Positions 10,022-18,472 are shown, counted from the first letter of the stretch. The stretch: DNA of 64,000 bases from Weissella tructae (GCF_000732905.1 NZ_CP007588.1:1116001-1180000), one strand, 5' to 3'. Numbers and translations are program-made. Notes: generated by a model not told the origin, from the sequence alone.

Positions 10022-10906
10022 TTACTTCCTCTTTCGACGTTCAATGTCGCGGTGATACTCATTCACCGTATAGTCCCCAGCTTTTAATTGTTCTGCCAAA
10101 CGGTGCGCAAAGGCAACCGAACGGTGTTGACCACCTGTACATCCAAACGCAATCGATACATTGGACTTCCCTTCGGCCTTGTATCGTGGCAATAGCCATT
10201 CAATGGTTTGTTGTACTTGTTGGTAGTAATTTTGTGCATCGTCAATTTCCCACACATAATTTGACACGGGTGCATCTAATCCTGTTTGTGGACGTAATTC
10301 TTCTAGATAGTATGGATTGTTCAAGAAACGGACATCCATCACGATGTCAGCGTCTGCAGGTAATCCATATTTAAAGCCAAAACTCATCACTTGGACAGTG
10401 AATGACGTACGCTTATCGTCTTCAGTCCCATAACGTTCCATAATCACATTACGTAATTCTTTAGATGAGTATTCATCAGTACTAATCGTATGTGATGCTA
10501 ACTTTTCAATATCAGCCAACAAACGACGTTCTTTGGCGATTCCGGCTAACACACCTTTGCTGCCACCCAGGGGATGTAAGCGACGTGTTTCTTTATAACG
10601 GGCAACCAATTCGTGATCTGATGCATCCAAAAATAAGATTTTCAAATCATAATCGTTCTGGCTTGTTGCACGCATTTCTGCAATCTCTTCTTTCAATTCT
10701 GTGAAGAAATTCCCTGCACGAGCATCAATCATAATCGCAGCTCGTTCAACAGTTTCATCATTTGAAATTAAGTTCCAAACTTTGGGCAACATCGCTGCAG
10801 GAATGTTTTGCGCTGTAAAGTATCCCATGTCTTCCAAAGCACCCATGGTGACAGTCTTTCCAGCTCCACTCATTCCAGTTACAATCAATAATTCTTTTTT
10901 TGCCAT
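10022..10906 (-). CDS. rapZ: RNase adapter / nucleotide-binding protein RapZ
   Basis: P-loop protein; in E. coli RapZ delivers the GlmZ sRNA to RNase E, while the Firmicutes role is less clear. Walker A is GMSGAGKT near the N-terminus, and the C-terminal signature is AFGCTGGQHRSVAFA. About 294 residues. The ATG at 10906 follows AAGGGGAG at short spacing; an in-frame ATG at 10930 overlaps the ribosome binding site. First gene of rapZ-glmR-whiA. In related genomes uvrA usually lies directly upstream, but here a 1.4-kb island intervenes. Confidence 0.95.
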   Translation of the reverse strand: MAKKELLIVTGMSGAGKTVTMGALEDMGYFTAQNIPAAMLPKVWNLISNDETVERAAIMIDARAGNFFTELKEEIAEMRATSQNDYDLKILFLDASDHELVARYKETRRLHPLGGSKGVLAGIAKERRLLADIEKLASHTISTDEYSSKELRNVIMERYGTEDDKRTSFTVQVMSFGFKYGLPADADIVMDVRFLNNPYYLEELRPQTGLDAPVSNYVWEIDDAQNYYQQVQQTIEWLLPRYKAEGKSNVSIAFGCTGGQHRSVAFAHRLAEQLKAGDYTVNEYHRDIERRKRK

Positions 10907-11050
10907 TGGTCTCCCCTTCCAGTATTTCATGATAGTTTATTATATCATCTTTGGCTTTACCTATCATTAAGCCGGGCGTTTCATTCTAAGGATTATCAAT
11001 GATTGACTATGTTTTATTTTAACCATTACACGAAACCATAATTAATGTGA

Positions 11051-11094
11051 AAAACGCCTAATACATAGTTTACAAACCATGTATTAGGCGTTTA
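11051..11094 (-). terminator. Hairpin terminator after the 78-residue membrane protein gene
   Basis: Stem ACGCCTAATACAT/ATGTATTAGGCGT directly past the stop at 11097, followed by a T-rich stretch on the minus strand. Confidence 0.8.
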
Positions 11095-11096
11095 AA

Positions 11097-11333
11097 TTAC
11101 ATTTTTTCTTCACGCTTTCTTTTTTCCTTCAGAACTCGATTCCGTCCACACTTTGTATATCTCAAAAACAATAAATCAATGATAAACAACAAAACGCTTG
11201 CGCCAATCAAAACTATCGCGAGATATATTGCACCATAAAACGAAATAACTATCGACACTGGAATACATGTAATTAAATTCGGGACAACGTCTCTTAGAGC
11301 GATTTGTGTATCTGTGTTTAGATTCTTAATCAT
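11097..11333 (-). CDS. Small two-segment membrane protein, function unknown
   Basis: Not recognised. 78 residues: a polar N-terminus, two hydrophobic segments (about residues 17-36 and 37-58) and a very basic C-terminal tail (KCGRNRVLKEKRKREEK) that should face the cytoplasm. That architecture is seen in small immunity-like or regulatory membrane proteins, but nothing specific supports such a role. The ATG at 11333 follows GGTGGGG; a GTG at 11345 is in frame. It is closed by a strong terminator. Confidence 0.5.
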   Translation of the reverse strand: MIKNLNTDTQIALRDVVPNLITCIPVSIVISFYGAIYLAIVLIGASVLLFIIDLLFLRYTKCGRNRVLKEKRKREEKM

Positions 11334-11349
11334 GATAGTCCCCACCCAT
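11326..11349 (-). CDS. Possible 7-residue leader peptide overlapping the membrane protein start
   Basis: The best ribosome binding site here (AGGAGG at 11359-11364) is correctly spaced for the ATG at 11349, which reads MGGDYHD then stop. The stop lies inside the first codons of the downstream gene in another frame. This could be a translational-coupling leader or a sign of a frameshift at the 5' end. Confidence 0.3.
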   Translation of the reverse strand: MGGDYHD

Positions 11350-11423
11350 TGTTAACGTCCTCCTAAACTAGTGCCCCAGCATTCTCAAAAAACAGCCATA
11401 TACAACTTCTATCGTCGCCTTCT

Positions 11424-11525
11424 TTAGGGTATACCAAAACATTCTCCAGATTGATGCTTCTGAGTCGCATCAGCAAAGATATTTCCTGAAATATTTAAGA
11501 TTGTATCCCCAATTTTTTGTAACAT
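11424..11525 (-). CDS. Possible 33-residue amphipathic peptide
   Basis: Short ORF that starts MLQKIGDTILNISGNIF and ends GECFGIP. The N-terminal half can form an amphipathic helix like those of AgrD-type pheromone precursors or phenol-soluble modulins, and a single Cys lies five residues from the end. AGGG precedes the ATG at short spacing, and an 8-bp inverted repeat covers this site. No AgrB, kinase or exporter is adjacent, so any pheromone or toxin reading is speculative. Confidence 0.3.
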   Translation of the reverse strand: MLQKIGDTILNISGNIFADATQKHQSGECFGIP

Positions 11526-11532
11526 AATTACC

Positions 11533-11555
11533 CTATTTGTTGTAACCACAAATAG
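11533..11555 (-). repeat. Inverted repeat over the RBS of the 33-residue ORF
   Basis: CTATTTGT, 7 bases, ACAAATAG. The distal arm runs into the AGGG ribosome binding site, so it could be an operator or an RNA hairpin that hides the site. Confidence 0.45.
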
Positions 11556-11733
11556 CGTCTCATAGCGTTTTTAAAAAACAAAAAACACACCTTAATTTGT
11601 ATATTACAACAAACTACTTAAAATTAAAACGCTTCAAATAATCTAGGCTTAATTTAAATCGTTTCATTGTCACATCATAAAAACATCTCCCAAAACCAAA
11701 GTGTACCAATTAATCCATCAAAAAATTACGCCA

Positions 11734-11763
11734 TTGACAGTTCTTATTTTTTAGATTTATACT
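11734..11763 (+). promoter_or_regulatory. Promoter of a candidate small RNA
   Basis: TTGACA, an 18-base spacer and TATACT on the plus strand, with no coding region downstream but a hairpin-terminator unit 20-100 bases away. Confidence 0.65.
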
Positions 11764-11769
11764 TAAGCC

Positions 11770-11866
11770 AATCAATAAAGCGTTAGGTAAGTTTTGGCCT
11801 TACCTAACGCGGATTAGTCTCTAGAAGAATCGGGCGCTATCACTTATCGTGATGGCGTTTTTCTTT
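11770..11866 (+). ncRNA. Candidate intergenic small RNA of about 95 nt
   Basis: A transcript starting about 7 bases after the -10 would contain a perfect 12-bp stem-loop (GCGTTAGGTAAG/CTTACCTAACGC, 7-base loop, 11780-11810). A Rho-independent terminator follows (CGCTATCAC/GTGATGGCG, loop TTATC, then TTTTTCTTTT, 11835-11866). No ORF with a ribosome binding site lies inside. It matches no RNA class I know. The promoter, structure and terminator agree in strand and order. Confidence 0.5.
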
Positions 11867-11986
11867 TGCCCTAATGTTATAACGCTTATACACAGCGTAA
11901 AAACGTGTTACCTCCGGTAATGATAGCTGGCAATTCATGACACAATTGCGCTAACACTCGGATTAACATAGGCAAAGATAAAACAC

Positions 11987-12079
11987 TTAAGAACCACAAG
12001 CATGCTGGTAAACTACGTACCAGCATGCTGCATATCTGACGGCCCACCCAATTCTCCTTTGAGTATTCTTAGAAACCAT
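11987..12079 (-). CDS. Possible 30-residue peptide with strong RBS
   Basis: The ORF reads MVSKNTQRRIGWAVRY and continues to two cysteines near the end. GGGGAGGG lies 6 bases before the ATG, among the strongest ribosome binding sites in this region. The second half is encoded by a perfect inverted repeat, so the peptide may be fortuitous. The N-terminus is basic and the middle hydrophobic. Not recognised. Confidence 0.25.
   Translation of the reverse strand: MVSKNTQRRIGWAVRYAACWYVVYQHACGS
11999..12029. repeat. Perfect 12-bp inverted repeat
   Basis: AGCATGCTGGTA, 7-base loop, TACCAGCATGCT. There is no T-tract on either side, so it is not a standard terminator; it could be an attenuator, processing or protein-binding site. 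Confidence 0.6.
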
Positions 12080-12208
12080 GCTTTTCCCTCCCCGTCTCTA
12101 GATAAATAGTTGGTGGAGATAAAGTTCATGATCTTCTAAACACTAATCATGCTTTGTTATTTGAGATACCAAAGCACGAAACTTAAAATACTGCCCATGC
12201 ATTATTTT

Positions 12209-12231
12209 GAAAAGACATTAAATGTCTTTTC
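12209..12231. repeat. Near-perfect palindrome
   Basis: GAAAAGACATT, one base, AATGTCTTTTC: 11-bp arms around a single central base. The minimal loop favours a dimeric protein site over an RNA hairpin. Confidence 0.55.
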
Positions 12232-12355
12232 ATGCCCAAAAATAAGTCAATATGCGTAACCCGCATAAAACTCAAAACATTCGCCACTTCTCTAATTAAT
12301 TCGTTCCATATTCACAATGAATGAAGCGTATTCGTACAAAATGTAATCAGTGAAT

Positions 12356-12389
12356 TAAAAAAGCAACAAGCTCTCGCTTGTTGCTTTTT
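12356..12389 (-). terminator. Terminator of uvrA
   Basis: Stem AAAAGCAACAAGC/GCTTGTTGCTTTT with a tetraloop and a T-run on the minus strand. Confidence 0.9.
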
Positions 12390-12411
12390 GTGTTAATTCA
12401 GTTTTCAATGT

Positions 12412-15255
12412 TTATTGCGCTGAACGTGCTTGATCACGCGCCATGATTTCTTTTAGATATCGACCAGTGTAAGACTCTGGTGTTGCCGCAACCTTTTCAG
12501 GTGTTCCAGTCACCAAAACTTCTCCACCACCAGCACCACCTTCAGGTCCCATATCGATAATCCAATCAGATGTCTTAATCACATCTAGATTGTGTTCAAT
12601 AACCAAGACCGTATTTCCACCATCTACCAGACGTTGTAGTACTTCTAGTAAACGTGCAATATCATCTGTGTGTAATCCTGTTGTTGGTTCATCTAAGATG
12701 TAGAAAGTCTTACCGGTTGAACGACGTTGTAATTCAGCGGCTAACTTCATACGTTGCGCTTCACCACCAGACAAAGTCGTAGCTGATTGACCAAGCTTAA
12801 CGTATCCCAATCCCACATCATTAATCGTTTGTAGCTTACGACGAATCTTTGGAATAGACGCAAAGAATTCAACCGCTTCTTCCGCAGTCATATCCAAAAC
12901 ATCAGAAATATTCTTACCGCGGTACTTCACTTCTAGCGTTTCTGAATTGTAACGTGTCCCATGACATACTTCACAGTTCACATAGACATCAGGCAAGAAG
13001 TTCATTTCAATCTTTAGGACACCATCACCCTTACAGGCTTCACAACGTCCCCCCTTAGTATTGAAAGAAAAACGTCCCTTTGCATATCCACGTAATTTAG
13101 CTTCATTGGTATTCGCAAACAGTTCACGCATATCATCAAATACACCTGTATAAGTAGCTGGGTTAGAACGTGGTGTTCGCCCAATTGGACTTTGATTGAT
13201 ATCCACAATCTTATCAATGTGTTCAACCCCTGTTAAGGACTTGTACTTACCTGGCTTTTCAGAATTATTATTCAACTGTTGTTTCAATGCACGCTTCAAA
13301 ATCGTGTTAACTAACGTTGACTTACCTGATCCAGATACACCTGTCACAGAAACGAATTCACCTAATGGGAAGTTCACATTAACCTTCTTCAGATTATTTT
13401 CTGCGGCCCCCTTCAACACAAGTTTCTCACCCTTCCCCTTACGACGTGTTTCTGGTACGGGAATTAGCTTAACGCCAGACATATATTGTCCTGTTAGTGA
13501 ATCTGGATTCGCTTCAATTTCTTGTGGTGTTCCAACGGCCATGATTTGACCACCGTGCGCTCCTGCACCAGGTCCCACATCAATGATATAGTCCGCGGCT
13601 TGCATTGTATCTTCATCGTGTTCAACCACAATCAATGTATTGCCTAAATCACGCATTGCTTTCAATGATCCAATTAAACGGTCATTATCACGTTGATGCA
13701 ATCCAATTGACGGCTCGTCCAAAACATACATCACACCAGACAAGTTTGACCCAATTTGTGTCGCTAAACGAATACGTTGTGATTCACCACCAGACAATGT
13801 ACGCGCTGAACGTGACAAGGTTAGATAATCCAACCCCACATTCTTCAAGAACTTCAGACGATCTGTGATCTCTTTAATAATCGGACGCGCAATTGCTTCG
13901 TCTTGTTCACTGAATGTCAAAGCCTCCATAAAGATCAATTCTTCATCAACCGGCCATGATACCAATTCACCGATGTTACTTGTCCCCACCTTAACAGACA
14001 GTGCTGCTTTGTTTAGACGGTAACCATGACATGTTGAACAAGGTAATTCATCCATATATGCACGCATTTGTTCACGGGTAACATCTGATGTTGATTCACG
14101 GAAACGACGGTTGATGTTGGTAATGATTCCTTCAAACGTTGTTTCAACATCACGTACACCACCAAAATCATTTTCATAGTGGAAATGGAATTCCTTATCT
14201 GACCCATGTAGAATTTGATGCTTTTGGTCATCATTCAAATCTTCATAAGGTACATCCATAGGAATATCATTTTGTTCTGCAAATTGACGTAACAGCTCAG
14301 GATAATAGTTTGATGAAATTGGATTCCAAGGCGCAATCGCCCCTTGCGCCAATGTCTTGGTCGTATCTGGCACAATACGGTCCACATCAACTTCCATTGT
14401 TTCCCCTAAACCATCACAGATTTCACAGGCACCAATTGGTGAGTTAAATGAAAACAATTGTGGCTCTAGTTTTCCAACTGCGTAGTTTTTTAACGGTCCC
14501 ACATAGTGATCGGTAAACGTCAAAGAGTCCCCACCCTTTAGTACATCTACCGTTACAATACCTTCGGCCATACGTAATGCTGATTCAAAGGCTTCAAACA
14601 AACGGGCACGTGAACTTTCTTTTAAGACAATACGATCCACGACCACCGCGATATCATGATACTTATTCTTATCAAGTTTAATGTCTTCAGATACTTCCAA
14701 CATCTCACCATCAACCATGACACGAACAAACCCTTCTTGCTTGATACGGTCTAATGTTGTTGCATGTGACCCACGCTTATGTTGAATAATTGGCGCCAAG
14801 ATTTGCATCCGAGCACCTTCTTCTAATTTTTCATAAACTGTGTTAATCATTTGATCAATTGTTGGCTTAACAATTGTCCCGTCAGCCGGCGCATCCGGCT
14901 TTCCCACACGAGCAAATAACAAACGGTAATAGTCATTAATTTCTGTAACTGTCCCTACTGTTGAACGTGGATTTTTTGAAGTCGTCTTTTGATCAATAGA
15001 AATTGCTGGACTCAGCCCTTCAATTGAATCAACATCCGGCTTTTCCATTTGTCCCAAAAATTGGCGTGCATATGCTGATAGACTCTCAACATAACGACGT
15101 TGACCTTCTGCGTATAGTGTATCAAACGCCAACGAGCTTTTCCCTGAACCCGATAAACCAGTCACAACAACAAATTTATTTTTCGGAATATCAACCGATA
15201 CATTCTTTAAATTGTGTGCTCTGGCACCATGTACCGAAATTAAATCATTTGACAT
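12412..15255 (-). CDS. uvrA: UvrABC system protein A
   Basis: DNA damage sensor of nucleotide excision repair: a dimeric ABC ATPase that loads UvrB at lesions. 947 residues. Two ABC modules are visible: Walker A GLSGSGKSS and GVSGSGKST, signatures LSGGESQR and LSGGEAQR, plus CxxC zinc-finger halves (CEICDG, CSTCHG, CEACKG, CEVCHG). AAGGAGG precedes the ATG at 15255. In many lactic acid bacteria uvrB lies directly upstream; here the upstream gene is divergent and unrelated, so uvrB must be elsewhere. Confidence 0.97.
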   Translation of the reverse strand: MSNDLISVHGARAHNLKNVSVDIPKNKFVVVTGLSGSGKSSLAFDTLYAEGQRRYVESLSAYARQFLGQMEKPDVDSIEGLSPAISIDQKTTSKNPRSTVGTVTEINDYYRLLFARVGKPDAPADGTIVKPTIDQMINTVYEKLEEGARMQILAPIIQHKRGSHATTLDRIKQEGFVRVMVDGEMLEVSEDIKLDKNKYHDIAVVVDRIVLKESSRARLFEAFESALRMAEGIVTVDVLKGGDSLTFTDHYVGPLKNYAVGKLEPQLFSFNSPIGACEICDGLGETMEVDVDRIVPDTTKTLAQGAIAPWNPISSNYYPELLRQFAEQNDIPMDVPYEDLNDDQKHQILHGSDKEFHFHYENDFGGVRDVETTFEGIITNINRRFRESTSDVTREQMRAYMDELPCSTCHGYRLNKAALSVKVGTSNIGELVSWPVDEELIFMEALTFSEQDEAIARPIIKEITDRLKFLKNVGLDYLTLSRSARTLSGGESQRIRLATQIGSNLSGVMYVLDEPSIGLHQRDNDRLIGSLKAMRDLGNTLIVVEHDEDTMQAADYIIDVGPGAGAHGGQIMAVGTPQEIEANPDSLTGQYMSGVKLIPVPETRRKGKGEKLVLKGAAENNLKKVNVNFPLGEFVSVTGVSGSGKSTLVNTILKRALKQQLNNNSEKPGKYKSLTGVEHIDKIVDINQSPIGRTPRSNPATYTGVFDDMRELFANTNEAKLRGYAKGRFSFNTKGGRCEACKGDGVLKIEMNFLPDVYVNCEVCHGTRYNSETLEVKYRGKNISDVLDMTAEEAVEFFASIPKIRRKLQTINDVGLGYVKLGQSATTLSGGEAQRMKLAAELQRRSTGKTFYILDEPTTGLHTDDIARLLEVLQRLVDGGNTVLVIEHNLDVIKTSDWIIDMGPEGGAGGGEVLVTGTPEKVAATPESYTGRYLKEIMARDQARSAQ

Positions 15256-15432
15256 GCCTGCCTCCTTCATGAACCTTTTTTATATGTACCTATTATAAAC
15301 TAGTTTACGATATTATGTTAGGTTTTAACTAACCCCGCCTTAAAATCAGTGTAAATGGCGCTATTATCATGGACGATATGACAAAATAACGTATAATAGA
15401 AAACAATACCACTGAATTAAGGGAGCATATAC

Positions 15433-15720
15433 ATGCGCAATATCGATTCAAAACCATGGTCGTTTCGTTGGATTATGCAACGACTAGGTTCAGCTATCTT
15501 ATTGATTGGTGCAGTTACCGCAGCCGCAGTTGCATTAACGACATTAATCATCGCAGTTGAAGAGTTAATCTCTCTGATTGTGTTACAACGCACAATCAAT
15601 ACCTATACAAATGTCTATGGAAATGCCTTTCAAACAGTCCTATGGCACTATCTAATTGTGTTTATTATCGTTGCATTCTGGGCTGCGCTAGACACTTTCG
15701 TGCCTGAGTCTAAGGATTAA
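15433..15720 (+). CDS. Small membrane protein, function unknown
   Basis: Not recognised. 95 residues with two hydrophobic segments (about residues 17-50 and 68-86), a basic N-terminus and an acidic C-terminus (FVPESKD). AAGGGAG lies 9 bases before the ATG. It is divergent from uvrA, and a weak terminator follows at 15794. Codon use and composition resemble the neighbours, so it looks native. Confidence 0.65.
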   Translation: MRNIDSKPWSFRWIMQRLGSAILLIGAVTAAAVALTTLIIAVEELISLIVLQRTINTYTNVYGNAFQTVLWHYLIVFIIVAFWAALDTFVPESKD

Positions 15721-15793
15721 GGCCTACTATTTTTATTTCATAAGAAAAACTTAAACTTTCAATATGATAAAGCATTCACAAAGTAAACCCACC

Positions 15794-15819
15794 GTTCACG
15801 CACCGTGAGTGCTTTTTTT
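15794..15819 (+). terminator. Probable terminator of the small membrane protein gene
   Basis: 7-bp stem with two G-T pairs (GTTCACG/CGTGAGT) and seven Ts. Confidence 0.6.
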
Positions 15820-15931
15820 CACAAAGTCACCCCCTACGTTTGACTCATCTGGTCTCCACCCCTTCAGAACCCCACCTTTTTCGTATCATTAGGAGTATAC
15901 TGATGAGGTTAGTTTTTACTGGAGGAAATAT

Positions 15932-17311
15932 ATGGAGTTTTTAATGTTAGCCATTGCAATCGCCCTTCTTTTGGTGCTGATTGTTAAATGCAAGTTGAAC
16001 ACATTCGTGTCACTTATTATCACGGCCTTTGTTTTGGCCTTGCTACTTGGAATGGACCCAATGACTATTCCTGGCGCCGTCCTAGGGGACCAAGGTGTCG
16101 GAAACATTTTGGGATCAAACTCAGTTATCTTCATCTTTGGTGGAATGATTGGTCGTTTGGTTGCGGATGCTGGTGGTTCATACCGTATCGCTCGTACATT
16201 GATTAACTGGTTCGGTCTAAAGCGCCTACAATGGGCCGTTTTGATTGCATCATTCATCATCGGAATCTCAATGATTTTCGGTGTTGGAATGGTTCTTTTG
16301 ATTCCTATTGTCTTCGCCGTTGCGATTGAAGCTAAGGTGCCATTGCTATACCTAGGTATCTCAATGACTGCTGCGCTATCATCAGCACAAGGATTCTTGC
16401 CACCACAACCAGCCCCAACTGCTGTTGCCACAGCCTTGGGTGCTAACATCGGTTTGATGTTGATGCTTGGTTTGGTTGTTGCCATTATCACTGCCATTGT
16501 TGGTGGACCTTTGTTCACTAAGTTGGCTCAAAAGTATGCACCTGAAGCTTTCGTTATGAAGGAAGAATTGCCTGCTATTGGCCCTGTTGAAGATTACGAT
16601 CTAGAAAAGACACCTTCTTTCTGGTTGTCAGTTTTGACATCAATCTTCCCATTGATCTTTATGATTATCGCGACTGTCTACAAGATGATTTACACTGGTG
16701 GTGTTACACCAGCTAACCCAACTATGACAGACTCAATCATTGAATTCATGGCTAACCCTGCGGTTGCGATGACTGTATCATTGATTTTCGCTATCTTCTC
16801 AATGGGAATTTGGCAAAAGCGTGACATGACACAAGTTGGTGCTTCAATGAACGAAGCAATCAACGCCGTTGCCGGAATCTTGTTGATTGTCGGTGGTGGT
16901 GGTGCCTTGCGTGGTGTCTTGGTTACTTCTGGTTTCTCAGATACTGTTGCACAAATGTTCCAAACAAACGGTGACATGTCACCTGTTATGTTGATCTTGT
17001 TCGCTTGGGTTGTTACTGCTCTATTGCGTGTTTCTGTTGGATCAGCCACTGTTGCTGGTATGACAGCTGCTGGTATCTTGACTTCAGTTGTTGCCGCACA
17101 AGCAAACCCATTGATCGCTGTTTTGGTTGCCTTGTCTATCGGAGCTGGATCATTGGTTGCTTCTCACGTTAACGATGCTGGATTCTGGATCTTCAAAGAA
17201 TTCTTCGACATCTCAATCAAGCAAACATTCCAAATCTGGACTGTACTAGAAACTGTTATCTCAGTTACTGGTTTGATTGTTATTATCGGATTAGCAATGT
17301 TGTTAGTATAA
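15932..17311 (+). CDS. gntP: GntP-family gluconate:H+ symporter
   Basis: Membrane permease of the GntP family, which imports gluconate and related sugar acids with protons. 459 residues, normal length, about 12-14 membrane segments. Family-typical stretches are FIFGGMIGRLVADAGGSYRIA near the N-terminus, SSAQGFLPPQPAPTAVA in the middle and SHVNDAGFWIFKEFF near the C-terminus. GGAGG precedes the start. No gluconate kinase, dehydrogenase or GntR regulator is next to it, so the substrate is inferred from family alone. Optimised codons suggest good expression. Confidence 0.9.
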   Translation: MEFLMLAIAIALLLVLIVKCKLNTFVSLIITAFVLALLLGMDPMTIPGAVLGDQGVGNILGSNSVIFIFGGMIGRLVADAGGSYRIARTLINWFGLKRLQWAVLIASFIIGISMIFGVGMVLLIPIVFAVAIEAKVPLLYLGISMTAALSSAQGFLPPQPAPTAVATALGANIGLMLMLGLVVAIITAIVGGPLFTKLAQKYAPEAFVMKEELPAIGPVEDYDLEKTPSFWLSVLTSIFPLIFMIIATVYKMIYTGGVTPANPTMTDSIIEFMANPAVAMTVSLIFAIFSMGIWQKRDMTQVGASMNEAINAVAGILLIVGGGGALRGVLVTSGFSDTVAQMFQTNGDMSPVMLILFAWVVTALLRVSVGSATVAGMTAAGILTSVVAAQANPLIAVLVALSIGAGSLVASHVNDAGFWIFKEFFDISIKQTFQIWTVLETVISVTGLIVIIGLAMLLV

Positions 17312-17334
17312 ACATATAAAAACTACACCATACG

Positions 17335-17366
17335 AAAAGCCCCCGGCATTTGCCGAGGGCTTTTTT
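17335..17366 (+). terminator. Terminator of gntP
   Basis: GC-rich stem AAGCCCCCGGCA/TGCCGAGGGCTT with six Ts. Confidence 0.92.
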
Positions 17367-17790
17367 CATTATCTCATTATCATACAGATGGTTAACTGAT
17401 TCATAATCCCATGCCATAATACTTCGTAAAAGCATTACAGGCTTATCATATCGAATCAATTGGAAACCACCCTATCACACCAAATTATCTATTTAGATTC
17501 GTATAAGCATTACTCCACATGGAGTATTATCTCCTATAGAAATAGATATAACGAATGCGGCGTAAGAATCTACTTACATCCACATATATCATCCAACATT
17601 GTCCTTTAGACAGGTATTGCTTACAAGATATACCAACTACCATAAAGTCCCTCACAAATTTCTAAAACACTTGTGTAGGGGTATTTCCACGAGCTAGTTT
17701 ACTTGATACATTCTAATTTGTCGAGTCAATTTATCAAATAACTCTTCATAACTAGATAACATTTCTTTCACCTCAATAGATTTTTCATAA
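17367..17790. other. AT-rich spacer between gntP and the sigma/STAND insert
   Basis: No convincing gene beyond a 22-codon ORF listed separately. A short inverted repeat (TACTCCA, 2 bases, TGGAGTA, near 17509) is present. The composition is clearly AT-richer than gntP, which marks one boundary of the insert. Confidence 0.5.
17694..17762 (-). CDS. Possible 22-residue peptide with good RBS
   Basis: The ORF reads MLSSYEELFDKLTRQIRMYQ and two more residues. GAGGTG lies 7 bases upstream of the ATG. It sits just beyond the terminator-like hairpin that follows the sigma factor gene. It may be a gene remnant or a real short peptide; nothing identifies it. Confidence 0.25.
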   Translation of the reverse strand: MLSSYEELFDKLTRQIRMYQVN

Positions 17791-17836
17791 AATAAAAACC
17801 ACAATAACTAAAGCTTTAACGCCTCGTTATTGTGGT
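17791..17836 (-). terminator. Terminator downstream of the sigma factor gene
   Basis: 11-bp perfect stem ACCACAATAAC/GTTATTGTGGT with TTTTTATTTT on the minus strand. Confidence 0.85.
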
Positions 17837-17947
17837 GCTGAATATTAATTTCAACGTTAGGATAATACACTCCTAATCGCAAACAGTTTGGAAATCAGCC
17901 CCGATATAGAATCTGATTGGATACAGAGTGCAAGCATCCTCAGAGGC

Positions 17948-18430
17948 CTATTTATCATATTGTAATACCTTGAATTCTTCCTTTATGCGATCAAATTGTC
18001 GACGAGCAGTTGTCCGATGTATGTTAAGCAACTTACAGTAATCATTCATTAGATATCCCGGCGTAGTTAAATATAACTTCATCAACTGATATAAAACATC
18101 TTCTTTGTCCAACGTAGACATGTACGTTTCAAACATAGAACGTAAATTACATTGCTCCCATTCATCAGACACCATCACCGGTAATTCTTCTGACACGTCT
18201 ACATACTCTTGATCTCGCGTATTTTTACGTAGACGATCGATTAAACGCCATTTCAGAAACTTAAATAATAGTTTATTCTCCGTTAGTGAAACCTCTGGAT
18301 TTTCATTATAAGCGTTAAAAATCAAAATTAACAATTCTTGTTTATAATCCTGATAGTCTTGATGATGTCGTGATACGTGAACCACTGATAATACACCACC
18401 TGCTAACTTCATAGCCTTTTCAATATTCAC
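17948..18430 (-). CDS. ComX/SigX-like alternative sigma factor
   Basis: 160 residues resembling the small competence-type sigma factors of lactobacilli and streptococci. Residues 25-72 look like region 2, with the core and -10 binding helix (KFLKWRLIDRLRKNTRDQ). Residues 126-152 form a region-4-like helix-turn-helix (DYCKLLNIHRTTARRQF). The start is a GTG with TAGGAGG upstream. It lies 70 bases after the STAND NTPase gene but has its own promoter. Whether it drives late competence genes or serves the STAND locus cannot be decided here. Confidence 0.7.
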   Translation of the reverse strand: MNIEKAMKLAGGVLSVVHVSRHHQDYQDYKQELLILIFNAYNENPEVSLTENKLLFKFLKWRLIDRLRKNTRDQEYVDVSEELPVMVSDEWEQCNLRSMFETYMSTLDKEDVLYQLMKLYLTTPGYLMNDYCKLLNIHRTTARRQFDRIKEEFKVLQYDK

Positions 18431-18472
18431 AAATAGCCTCCTAAAAGTTACGAGGGCTGATTTCTGTCTATT

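Larger units (their letters stand above)
11867..12355. other. uvrA-proximal part of the gene-poor island
   Basis: No gene longer than 30 codons can be supported. It holds a 30-codon ORF with a strong ribosome binding site and two perfect inverted repeats, listed separately; otherwise AT-rich sequence with scattered stops. Related genomes usually have uvrA directly before rapZ, so the whole of 10.95-12.41 kb looks like inserted or decayed DNA. Confidence 0.5.

Noticed and set aside
11424..11480. Alternative-frame peptide containing CIWLFFEN downstream of the 33-residue ORF
   Set aside because: It resembles a cyclic peptide core, but its only starts lack a ribosome binding site and the frame overlaps the other ORF; treated as chance.
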